Positions 16,965 to 25,264 of a stretch of 64,000 nt of DNA are shown piece by piece. Under the pieces are notes generated by a model. It was not told the origin of the DNA and made no database searches. It worked only from the letters and a program-made list of their open reading frames with translations. Within the stretch, counting starts at the first letter, position 1, and each line of letters opens with the position of its first letter. The stretch is from Mucilaginibacter arboris (lineage in GTDB: Bacteria > Bacteroidota > Bacteroidia > Sphingobacteriales > Sphingobacteriaceae). A program made the position numbers and the translations under genes. The stretch lies in the NCBI RefSeq assembly GCF_009754915.1, contig NZ_WPIK01000003.1, positions 270,739-334,738 of the forward strand, read 5' to 3'.

Positions 16965-17191
16965 GCTGCTGTATAATAGGAATTGTTAGATAATAATAAA
17001 GTATTTTGATTATTTGGCTGAACTTCGTAGGAAACAGTAGTTGGCTGGGTAAATGTTAAATATTCAATTACCTCATCAGCGTGCGGGCCTTGAAAACCTA
17101 AATCTTCAATTCCAGCCCAGTCCCGGTCAAATTCTTCCTGGGAAGTATTTGAAAGAATCTCTTTTAGTTTTTGAGCCATTTCTGAAATCAT
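16961..17191 (-). CDS. Small protein with hydrophobic tail, candidate antitoxin
   Basis: A 76-residue protein. The N-terminal half is acidic and helical (MAQKLKEILSNTSQEEFDRDW, then AGIEDLGFQGPHADEVIEYL); the C-terminal about 28 residues are uncharged, beta-prone and aggregation-prone (TVSYEVQPNNQNT, LLLSNNSYYTAA). In known TAC systems the antitoxin carries just such a short C-terminal chaperone-addiction tail bound by the SecB-like protein. It sits 4 nt after the toxin-like ORF and overlaps the SecB-like gene by 4 bases. Antitoxin function is inference. A second Met at residue 5 is possible. Confidence 0.6.
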   Translation of the reverse strand: MISEMAQKLKEILSNTSQEEFDRDWAGIEDLGFQGPHADEVIEYLTFTQPTTVSYEVQPNNQNTLLLSNNSYYTAA

Positions 17192-17195
17192 TTTA

Positions 17196-17740
17196 CTAAG
17201 TTAAGTATTTATCCGGATAAATTACCTTAAAAGGCCGTAATATTACCTCTTCTATAGCTATTACGCAAACTTGTACCCTTTGGTTTATAAACATGTATTC
17301 ATGTCTCTTTTCATTAAAATGCATCGTAACTACTTTGTTGTAATTATCATTAGCTCTTATAGATTTGTATGGAAATAAACCTTTCAATTTTAAGTATGCG
17401 ATAATGTTTGGAAGGATAAATTTACTGTCTTCCTTAAGTTTTCCACTTTGTTTCAACACTTCAATGGTTTGTGCAATATATCCTGCTGGTGATTTACATT
17501 ACCCATTAAATCATAACAATCTTTTGATAGATCGAGCTGACAACGACCAATAATATACTCTTTGCCTCTCTTTTTATATGAACCTTCTCCCCAAGCTTTT
17601 GCCCAGTCCATATTCGTATCCCAAAAGTAATAACCAAAGCCTAACCAAGCGTCAGCGCGACGGCACTCATAAGGGCCGTCTGTTTCAATTTCATCAACGT
17701 TGTCTTTATCCTCTAAAGTTTGATAGGCAGTAATAATCAT
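17196..17740 (-). pseudogene. ADP-ribosyltransferase-like ORF split by a -1 frameshift (candidate toxin)
   Basis: Two frames read as one protein. The upstream part (17740-17453) begins MIITAYQTLEDKDN and has ADAWLGFGYYFWDTNMDWAKAW, which by eye resembles the WLG-G-YFF...A..W block of small ADP-ribosyltransferase-like (DUF3990-type) proteins, then CQLDLSKDCYDLMGN. The downstream part (17459-17196) starts only at a GTG, but its frame is open back to about 17498 and supplies SPAGYIAQTIEVLKQSGKL, then FPYKSIRAND and RVQVCVIAIEEVILRPFKVIYP, giving a coherent C-terminal half. The switch must lie in 17455-17498. It could be a true mutation, a sequencing error, programmed frameshifting (no classic slippery heptamer seen), or two real overlapping genes. 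Catalytic activity is not shown. Confidence 0.5.
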
Positions 17741-17747
17741 TGTTAGC

Positions 17748-20414
17748 TTATTGTAAGATCAAGAATTTTAAACTAACAGTTCTATTAACAATGTTATGAG
17801 GAATAATCTTGTACTCCCATTTTTTACCATCATGTTTTGTTGTGTATTCTGATGCATACTTGCAATACTTTTCTGCCGCAATCTTTTTTGCTAAAACCTC
17901 ATCTGCTTCTACCTGGTTAAACATTTTTGTTTCGAGCATATAAATTGTGTCAGCTGTTTCAACGATAAAATCTGGTTCATATCGTTTAGAATTGTTATCC
18001 CAATAGATACGAAATTGATTACGAGCAGGTCTAAGCCATTTTAACACTGCCTGATCGTTTTCTAATATAAAAGCCAAATGCTGTTCTGTTTTAGAATCAA
18101 ATTTATACTCGAAATGGCAGGCTTTTGTAAATCCTCTGAAAATGTATTTTGTAATTGCACCTGTTGGTTGTACCGTTTCCCTATAATCTTTGTGTCCATT
18201 ATTGATTAAAGCTGAGAAATTCCATGGTTCAATTGCTACAAAAGGAAAAATCTTTGGTTCCGGGTAATCAGGTTCGATAAGTTTAAAGTTGGCTTTCATT
18301 TGCCAATAAACCTTTTCGGCAATTGCAGCTTTAAATTGAAAGATTACCTGATCGATATCAGCGGGATTTGAAAGGTTTGCTTGTAAAGCCTTGTAAGCCT
18401 GACCAGCTAATTTATATAGTAAATCTGCATTTTCATCGTAATCAATCTCCGGATAATTAATAACCTCAGCAATAATCGTTTTTACAGAATTGCCATAATA
18501 ACCGCTGCTGCGCGCCGACAATGTTTCTATCTGATTATCCTTCAAACCCATTCTTATGATTTCCTGATCTAATGCCTGATAAGTTAAACCGGTAGTATCT
18601 AAATTAAAATCAGTAAAATAAGCTTGTACATCACCAAGGACTAAATCCATCCTTGGTATTTCGATAATGTTATTTTTATAATCTGTCACTATTGATTTAT
18701 AAATAACTTTTGCTTCTTCTAAAATTTGTTTGGCAAATAGATTGCCTTGGCCTCTGTTCAGGTTTGTTTCGACTTGTGCTATAACCTTTCTCTCAACTTC
18801 ATCTTTCTTTAAATCATCTACTTTATTTATACCTAACATTGAACTAAAATCAGGTAATACATTAATAATGGCTTGTTTTGCATCAAGCGTATTTTGTGCC
18901 TGCTGCTTTTGCTGAACGTCAGCTATTTTATTTACTTCCTGCTGTTCTGTATCTAATTTAGTTTGAACAACTGTTTTTGATGTTACGATTTCTGTTTTAA
19001 TATTCAAGTCTTCTACAGCTATCTCTATAAAACTGAGTTTGTTTAATACAGAGTTTGGGTTTTTAGCTGCTTCAATAATACTGTCAAAATTTTCATGTGC
19101 TACAATTGTAAGTTTATCAATCTTGTCCACTCCGGTACGTTTTCCGTTGTAAGGAAGCCGCAATCCTCTGCCAATGGTTTGTTCTACCAGTACGGAAGCA
19201 TTTGCAGCCCGAAGCGGCACAATGGTATATAAGTTGGTAACATCCCAACCTTCCTTCAGCATGTTAACATGGATAACGATTTCGATTTCGTTATCAGTAG
19301 ATTCAAGAGTTAAAAACTGTTTTTCAATGTCTTCATCCCGCTTTGTGGTAGAATCTATTTGCAATACTTTTCCTTTATATTCACCATCATAAAATTCCTC
19401 CGAATTAATTAGCTCAAAAATCTCTTTTGCATGAGCTATATCTTTACAAACTACCAGGATAAAAGGCTTTACTAATTTTACTGCTTCGTTTAAGGCATAT
19501 ATTTCTAATTCCTTTTTAGTATCCTGATGAATGCTGATCGCATCTTCCAACTTTATAATTTCTAATTGTCTTTCGTCAATTCCTTTAGCATCAAAATTTT
19601 TCCGTTTGGCGATTGCAGGGTTCTTTACATACTTACCATCAGCCAATGCCTGCGCTAAAGAATATTCATAAACTACGTTTTTAAAATAATTCCCTTTTTC
19701 ATCAATTGGTGTAGCGGTTAATTCTAAACCTAAAACTGGCTTTAATTCATTAATGGCATTTTTAGATGCATCTGCATGGTAACGGTGTGCTTCATCCATC
19801 AAGATTACCAGATCATCCAAATTTGAAAGATATTCCCAGTAAGATTGCCCCAAATATTCCGACAACCGTTTAATACGCGGAGCCAAACTCACGCCATCTT
19901 TTTTGCCGCCTTTATTGTCTGAATTAAATTTTGAAATATTGAAGATGTTGATCCGTATTTCACTATCACCAAACAAAGCGCCCTGTTGTGTATAATTATC
20001 GCCGGTGATGATAATTGGCCGGTTATGTACAAACTCAGAAATACCGTTAAATACATACTTGTGATAAGCAGGATTGCCAAAATCTTCAATCAGTTTATCG
20101 TAAATGGTTAAGTTGGGAGCTAAAACAAAGAAGTTCCGGATTCCCTTTTCCAAGTACAAATAAGCAATACAAGCACCCATTAAACGGGTTTTGCCTACGC
20201 CTGTTGCAATAGAAAAAGCAAGTGATGGAAAGGTCCTTTCAAAATCTTTGCATCCCGGAAATTGGACTTGTACTTTACTTAATTCTTCAGCAAGGTTTGC
20301 TTCTTTTAGCAGGGAAATTTCATCAGTTATACTTACAACTATATCTAATGCTTTTTGCAGTGGTTCCCGTAAAGATAAGCGTTGTTTTATATTGTTTGCA
20401 ATCGTGTTCATCAA
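17748..20414 (-). CDS. Type III-like restriction enzyme: DEAD/DEAH helicase with C-terminal nuclease
   Basis: An 888-residue superfamily 2 helicase-nuclease, the probable Res subunit that cuts unmodified DNA. Walker A ATGVGKT (70-76), DEAH at 207-210, ELTATP (motif III) shortly after, and the motif VI region VEQTIGRGLRLP. Near the C-terminus, D815 in EPDFIVE and E828/K830 in MLETKM form a PD-(D/E)XK nuclease signature, so the enzyme looks intact. Its start lies 3 nt after the methyltransferase stop. Two Met codons stand at the start (20414 and 20411). Confidence 0.88.
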   Translation of the reverse strand: MMNTIANNIKQRLSLREPLQKALDIVVSITDEISLLKEANLAEELSKVQVQFPGCKDFERTFPSLAFSIATGVGKTRLMGACIAYLYLEKGIRNFFVLAPNLTIYDKLIEDFGNPAYHKYVFNGISEFVHNRPIIITGDNYTQQGALFGDSEIRINIFNISKFNSDNKGGKKDGVSLAPRIKRLSEYLGQSYWEYLSNLDDLVILMDEAHRYHADASKNAINELKPVLGLELTATPIDEKGNYFKNVVYEYSLAQALADGKYVKNPAIAKRKNFDAKGIDERQLEIIKLEDAISIHQDTKKELEIYALNEAVKLVKPFILVVCKDIAHAKEIFELINSEEFYDGEYKGKVLQIDSTTKRDEDIEKQFLTLESTDNEIEIVIHVNMLKEGWDVTNLYTIVPLRAANASVLVEQTIGRGLRLPYNGKRTGVDKIDKLTIVAHENFDSIIEAAKNPNSVLNKLSFIEIAVEDLNIKTEIVTSKTVVQTKLDTEQQEVNKIADVQQKQQAQNTLDAKQAIINVLPDFSSMLGINKVDDLKKDEVERKVIAQVETNLNRGQGNLFAKQILEEAKVIYKSIVTDYKNNIIEIPRMDLVLGDVQAYFTDFNLDTTGLTYQALDQEIIRMGLKDNQIETLSARSSGYYGNSVKTIIAEVINYPEIDYDENADLLYKLAGQAYKALQANLSNPADIDQVIFQFKAAIAEKVYWQMKANFKLIEPDYPEPKIFPFVAIEPWNFSALINNGHKDYRETVQPTGAITKYIFRGFTKACHFEYKFDSKTEQHLAFILENDQAVLKWLRPARNQFRIYWDNNSKRYEPDFIVETADTIYMLETKMFNQVEADEVLAKKIAAEKYCKYASEYTTKHDGKKWEYKIIPHNIVNRTVSLKFLILQ

Positions 20415-20417
20415 GGC

Positions 20418-22073
20418 TTATTCGAAAAGGGATTGCTGGTTTTTTGATTTCTTTTTGCTTTTCTGGTCAGCTATTTCCTGTACAGAAATGGTAGCTTCAT
20501 TTTCTTCGGATGCTTCTTTTACCGGCATATTTACAATGTTCAAACTGTAATCATCTTTGCCAAATTCGCAGCGGCCCAATAGCATTTGCGGAATTTTTTT
20601 GATGCTGATATTGGCATATTTGTTTTTGCAACCTTGTTGAAAAGCTTTGCAGCAGATTAAAAGCGTTTCGCCGGCTTGCATTTCGTTATGGATGCGGTCG
20701 AGGCTTTCTACAGTTAAAAACTGCGTGGTGGTAAATATAAAATCCTGTTCGGCGGATTGCCCTTGTTTCCAATAAACGTGTTGGTGTGGCTGGTAACGAA
20801 AGCCTTCCTGTTTGGCCATGGCTGCGGCCAGCATTTGTGGGTTGTATTCTTTGGAGATAATCCAGTTGCCGTATTGGTCCTGGTTGAGCAGGGAAGGTGC
20901 CAAAGTGTAAAATTTAAAACCGCCGCCGCCTTGCCAATTTACGGCTTTGCTAATTCCGCCTTGCTCACCATCAACTACTTGTTTTAAACGCGGGTAACAA
21001 TGTGTTTTGGCATGTTCTCCTAATTCGATACCGATCCATTTTCTGCCCATTTTGTGCGCCACGGCTGCTGTTGTACCTGAACCGAGAAAAGAATCAAGAA
21101 CAAGATCATTAGGCTTGGTACTTAATTCTAAAATTCGTTGAATTAAACGTTCTGGTTTAGGTGTTGCAAATACATTATCAGAATTGAATTGTTTAGCTTC
21201 TTTTTTTGCATCTTGATTATCACCAACTTCAACACGAAACCAAATCGTTTTAGACACAATCCCATCTTGCACTTCTGATAGAAACTTTTTTACTGAGGGA
21301 ACATTGTTTCCAGATTCTCCAAACCAAATTCTATTATCCTTAATTAAAACTTCAAACCTTTCTTTTGAAGTTACCCAACAACGACTTTGTGGAGGTTTAA
21401 CGATTCTTCCAGAAGGTAAAGTTATTGGATAATCATTTGTGACAGAATAGGTCTTCACAGAAAAATCTGCTGCTTTCCAAACACCTCTTAAATCACTATC
21501 TGGATTCTTATACCTAGCATTCATTTCATCTGTTCTTGGTAACAAAAATGGCCGCCAGACTTCTTTACTCTTCGCATAAACTAAAATGTGATCATGGCTA
21601 TCAGACATCCATTTAGCATCATTTTGAGGTGAATATTTTTTTTCCCAAATAACATTGGAAACAAAGTTTATTCGGCCAAAAACTTCATCACAAAGCACTT
21701 TTAAATAATGGCTTTCGTCATCATCAATACTAATCCACATTGATCCTTCATCTGATAATAGATTGCGGAGAATAGTTAAGCGAGGTTTTATTAAATTCAG
21801 CCATAAAGAATGCTCAATTCCGTCATCATAATGTTCAAAAGCATTGCCCGTATTATATGGAGGATCGATGTAAATACATTTTATTTTCCCTGCGTAATCC
21901 TGTTCTAATGCTTTTAAGGCTAAAAGGTTATCGCCGTGAATAATCATATTTTGCGTATCTGCATCACCATAAGAATATTCAGGGTTTTCAATCAATATGC
22001 GTGGTTCCAGCTTCGGTTCTTCACCTTTGCCAATCCAGGTCAGTTCTAATTTCTGGTGTTTTTGTTTCGGCAT
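20418..22073 (-). CDS. Type III-like adenine-specific DNA methyltransferase
   Basis: A 551-residue beta-class N6-adenine or N4-cytosine methyltransferase: catalytic motif DPPYNTGN (D70-Y73) precedes the target recognition region and the SAM-binding motif VLDSFLGSGTTAAV near residue 335. DPPY strongly favours adenine. The C-terminal about 150 residues after the SAM motif are not a standard Mod domain and may contact the helicase partners. The recognition sequence cannot be read. A copy of the dispersed element lies inside its last codons (encoding VKEAS). It sits between the SNF2 helicase (3-nt gap) and the restriction subunit (3-nt gap). Confidence 0.9.
   Translation of the reverse strand: MPKQKHQKLELTWIGKGEEPKLEPRILIENPEYSYGDADTQNMIIHGDNLLALKALEQDYAGKIKCIYIDPPYNTGNAFEHYDDGIEHSLWLNLIKPRLTILRNLLSDEGSMWISIDDDESHYLKVLCDEVFGRINFVSNVIWEKKYSPQNDAKWMSDSHDHILVYAKSKEVWRPFLLPRTDEMNARYKNPDSDLRGVWKAADFSVKTYSVTNDYPITLPSGRIVKPPQSRCWVTSKERFEVLIKDNRIWFGESGNNVPSVKKFLSEVQDGIVSKTIWFRVEVGDNQDAKKEAKQFNSDNVFATPKPERLIQRILELSTKPNDLVLDSFLGSGTTAAVAHKMGRKWIGIELGEHAKTHCYPRLKQVVDGEQGGISKAVNWQGGGGFKFYTLAPSLLNQDQYGNWIISKEYNPQMLAAAMAKQEGFRYQPHQHVYWKQGQSAEQDFIFTTTQFLTVESLDRIHNEMQAGETLLICCKAFQQGCKNKYANISIKKIPQMLLGRCEFGKDDYSLNIVNMPVKEASEENEATISVQEIADQKSKKKSKNQQSLFE
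20510..20525 (-). repeat. Dispersed-element core inside the methyltransferase gene
   Basis: ATGCTTCTTTTACCGG on the plus strand, i.e. GGTAAAAGAAGCAT in the sense direction of the minus-strand gene, encoding VKEAS near the C-terminus. Confidence 0.5.
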
Positions 22074-22076
22074 TCT

Positions 22077-24986
22077 TTAAATCAATTTCCACTTAATGGT
22101 AAATAGTTCTTTGGTTCCCACTTTTTGCTGTAAGCGTTTTTCTACGTCGCTAAGTAAGGTTTCTTTCTTCTCGTCAATTTCATCCTGGGCTTCATATAGA
22201 ATGCGTCTTTTATCGCCTCTTTTTTTCTCCAGGTCTTTAATTTGCCTTTGCGCTTTTACTTTTTCTTCCAGGTTAAGCATTTTTTTAGCTTCGGCTTTGC
22301 GTAGTTTTATTTCGGCATCAAAATCTTCTATTTCTTTTTGCAGTCCAATTTTCATATCGTCTGCCCATTGATCAAGTTTCTCGATCTCCACATCAAAAAA
22401 TTCCCGGTTTCTTTTCGTGTTTTTCTCAACCAGATTTTCCTGCTCGTTGATAAAAATTTCTTTAAAATGGTTTTTAGTATGATATGGAAGATTGCATTCT
22501 TCTCCTTCGGTTGCCGTTAACGAAAAGAAGCGTGCAGATAAACCGGATTCGATAACTTCACCGTCATCGGTTGTATTAGCGATAACGATATAATCTTCTT
22601 CATCAAAAGCGGAAATGGTAATCAGCGAAAGCTGCATCCAGCCTTGTTTGCCAATAAAGTTTTCTAATGGCGTGCTAACCGTTTGATTTTTAGGATATTC
22701 AAAAACTAATTCTTTTGCTACAGTAATACTGTTTTTACAGGCAATTAATAGGCGTTGCGCTAATGGATGGCCAACGCGGTAAATGTTGGTATCATCCGGA
22801 ACATACACTTCCGACTTTTTCTGGCCTTCTTTAGGCTTCAAAACCATATACGGGCCGGGATGAATATTTTCGGCAGGAAACGGGTTTTTGTTTAATGTAA
22901 AAGCATAATTTTCATTGCTAAAAGAAGCATGTCCGTTTAGGTAATATTTGGTTACTTCCCATAAATTACGCTCAAAAATATTTAGGTAACCTTTGGTTTT
23001 TTCGTAATCTATTCGCAGTTTTTCTCTTACTTCTTCATCAATATTTTCTAAAAGCCTTTTTTTTGTATCTTCAATACGTTCGGTAATGTCATCTTTTAAT
23101 TCGTCTTGCAGCTCATCAAAAGCCTGTTCTATACTTGCCGGATCCCTGCAATCGTTATAAATTTTGGCAATCCTTTTTTCAAAATCAATTCCGCTTCCAA
23201 TACTGCCTAAAACCTCATCACTCGCCCCAAAAACGCCATCAAATAGTTTAAACTTTTTATCCAGCAGTTCATACACTCTTTTATCGGCAGCGTTGGCTTT
23301 ATTTAAAAAGTTAACCACAACCACGTCGTATAACTGCCCGTAACGATGGCAGCGGCCTATGCGTTGCTCTATACGTTGTGGGTTCCAGGGCAAATCATAA
23401 TTAACCACCAAAGAGCAAAACTGCAGGTTTATGCCTTCAGCAGCAGCTTCTGTAGCAATCATGATGGTAGCTTCATCCCTAAAATAATCTACTAAAGCAG
23501 CTCTTTTGTCCGCAGTAGGAGAGCCGGTAATCCTGTCCGTGCCTTTGTGTTTTTCGAGCCAGTTGCGATAAATATTGTTTGAATTTTTATCGTTGTTTGT
23601 GCCGTTAAAAAGTATGACTTCTCCTTCGTATCCTTTGCCTGGTTCGGATAAAAGGTTAAATAAATATTCCTGTGTCCGTTTTGATTCTGTAAAAATCAGA
23701 GCTTTTTTATTGGCACCTAATTCGGATAATTTTTCAAAGCCTTTGTTTAATGCTGTAAACAGTTTTTCGGCTTTTGTATTAAATGGGATGTTATCGGCCA
23801 GGTCACGAAATGATTTTAGGTCATTTATTTCATCTTTAATTTGTGCAACTGCTTCGTCTGATAGTTCAACTGCCGTATTATCCGGAAAATTGTCTTCGTC
23901 TGCTTCTGCAGTCCATTCATCTTTTATCTCATCAAATAATTCATAATCGCTTTCGACGCGCTCCTCAAATATATGCTCCGAAATTTTATCTTCCAGCCTG
24001 TTTGCTAAAGCACTAAGTGTACCTGATATGGCATAGGAAGAAGAAGCCAAAAGCTTTCTTAATATTAAGGTAATAAGCTGTCTTTGGCCTACCGGTAAAG
24101 CAAATAATACATCTCTTTGCAAGTAATCCGACACTAAATCGTAAAGTTTTTGCTCATTTTCAGAAGGAAAGAATTCCTCAACAATGGCATAACGATTGGT
24201 GTAATTGATGTACTCTTTAACCTGCCTTCTTAAAGTTCGCTGGCAAACAGGTTGCAGCCTTTCTCTTAAAGTATCAAAATTTTCTTTGTCTGCTAATCTT
24301 GAAAACTGACTTTTAAAGCTTTTTAAATCACCAAAAACGTAATCATCAATTATGCTTACTAATCCGTATAGTTCTAAAATCGAATTTTGAAGTGGTGTTG
24401 CTGTAAGCAGTACTTTTTTTCTTTCAGATAAGGCATTTTTAATAGCATTTCCAATCTTATTAGAAGCTTTGTAAACATTTCTTAATCGGTGCGCTTCATC
24501 AATTATTACTAAGTCCCAGGTAACTTTTTTTAAATAAAATTCTTTATTCCTGGCAAAGTGGTAAGAACAAATAACAATTTTATTTTCCTGGTTAAAAGGA
24601 TTAGCTACGCCATCTTTAATCATTTGGTTAAACGACTTTGCTTCCAAAATAACAGAAGGAAGAAAAAATTTGTCCATCAGCTCCTGGTTCCATTGTTTAC
24701 GAAGATTAGAAGGTGCAATGATTAAAAGTCTTTGTTTTTTTTCTGCCCAATTTTGGGAAAGTATAATACCAGCTTCAATTGTTTTGCCTAAACCTACTTC
24801 ATCAGCTAATATCGCCCCATTAGAAAGCGGAGATTTAAACGCGAACAAAGCGGCATCTACCTGATGTGGATTTAAGTCGACTTGGGCGTCTTGCAGAGAA
24901 GCAGTAAATTTGTTTATATCATTTGCCGGCTTTCTTATAGTTAAATCATAAGCTAAAAATTTAGCATGATAAGCGGTTAAATTCAT
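22077..24986 (-). CDS. SNF2/RapA-like helicase of the restriction operon
   Basis: A 969-residue double-stranded DNA translocase of the SNF2 family. Motif I is DEVGLGKT (63-70), motif II DEAH (163-166), motif III LLTATPLQNS, and motifs V-VI ATEAAAEGINLQ and QRIEQRIGRCHRYGQ. A long coiled-coil region lies near the C-terminus (about 870-950). It is the first gene of the minus-strand defence operon, followed after 3 nt by the methyltransferase and then the restriction helicase. Classic type III systems have only Mod and Res, so this SNF2 subunit makes a three-gene variant. Role in translocation or sensing is inferred. Confidence 0.88.
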   Translation of the reverse strand: MNLTAYHAKFLAYDLTIRKPANDINKFTASLQDAQVDLNPHQVDAALFAFKSPLSNGAILADEVGLGKTIEAGIILSQNWAEKKQRLLIIAPSNLRKQWNQELMDKFFLPSVILEAKSFNQMIKDGVANPFNQENKIVICSYHFARNKEFYLKKVTWDLVIIDEAHRLRNVYKASNKIGNAIKNALSERKKVLLTATPLQNSILELYGLVSIIDDYVFGDLKSFKSQFSRLADKENFDTLRERLQPVCQRTLRRQVKEYINYTNRYAIVEEFFPSENEQKLYDLVSDYLQRDVLFALPVGQRQLITLILRKLLASSSYAISGTLSALANRLEDKISEHIFEERVESDYELFDEIKDEWTAEADEDNFPDNTAVELSDEAVAQIKDEINDLKSFRDLADNIPFNTKAEKLFTALNKGFEKLSELGANKKALIFTESKRTQEYLFNLLSEPGKGYEGEVILFNGTNNDKNSNNIYRNWLEKHKGTDRITGSPTADKRAALVDYFRDEATIMIATEAAAEGINLQFCSLVVNYDLPWNPQRIEQRIGRCHRYGQLYDVVVVNFLNKANAADKRVYELLDKKFKLFDGVFGASDEVLGSIGSGIDFEKRIAKIYNDCRDPASIEQAFDELQDELKDDITERIEDTKKRLLENIDEEVREKLRIDYEKTKGYLNIFERNLWEVTKYYLNGHASFSNENYAFTLNKNPFPAENIHPGPYMVLKPKEGQKKSEVYVPDDTNIYRVGHPLAQRLLIACKNSITVAKELVFEYPKNQTVSTPLENFIGKQGWMQLSLITISAFDEEDYIVIANTTDDGEVIESGLSARFFSLTATEGEECNLPYHTKNHFKEIFINEQENLVEKNTKRNREFFDVEIEKLDQWADDMKIGLQKEIEDFDAEIKLRKAEAKKMLNLEEKVKAQRQIKDLEKKRGDKRRILYEAQDEIDEKKETLLSDVEKRLQQKVGTKELFTIKWKLI
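22917..22930 (+). repeat. Dispersed-element core inside the SNF2 helicase gene
   Basis: GCTAAAAGAAGCAT on the plus strand; on the coding strand it encodes part of HASFSNEN. Confidence 0.45.
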
Positions 24987-25171
24987 TTTAGTAACTGCTG
25001 CTGGTGTTTGTTTCGTTATAAAGAAAAGTATAGCAGTTGCTAAAATTAGTCATTTAATCTAATTTTTATAATTGAAATTGACCTTTCTAAATTAAGGGGA
25101 AGATTGCTATTAAAAAGTTTGGCCCTGGATTCAATTATCTATTTTTTGTTCGTTGAGCGTTTTAATGCTTA

Positions 25172-25225
25172 AAAATGGTTGATAAAAGAAGCATGGCTAT
25201 CAACACTCATACTTCTTTTATCAAC
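25172..25225. repeat. Inverted pair of dispersed elements (hairpin)
   Basis: Forward copy AAAATGGTT then GATAAAAGAAGCAT (25172-25194) and reversed copy ACTTCTTTTATCAAC (25211-25225). Arms GTTGATAAAAGAAG and its complement can pair with about a 20-base loop. It lies 40 nt beyond the stop of the giant PKD gene, in the gap between two minus-strand units; nothing else is seen in this gap (24987-25264). Confidence 0.75.
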
Positions 25226-25264
25226 TCAAAACTTACAACTCATAACTCACAACCGGCAACCGAT

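Noticed and set aside
17455..17498. Programmed -1 frameshift signal
   Set aside because: No X-XXY-YYZ slippery site or obvious downstream stem was seen, so a simple mutation or sequencing error is as likely.
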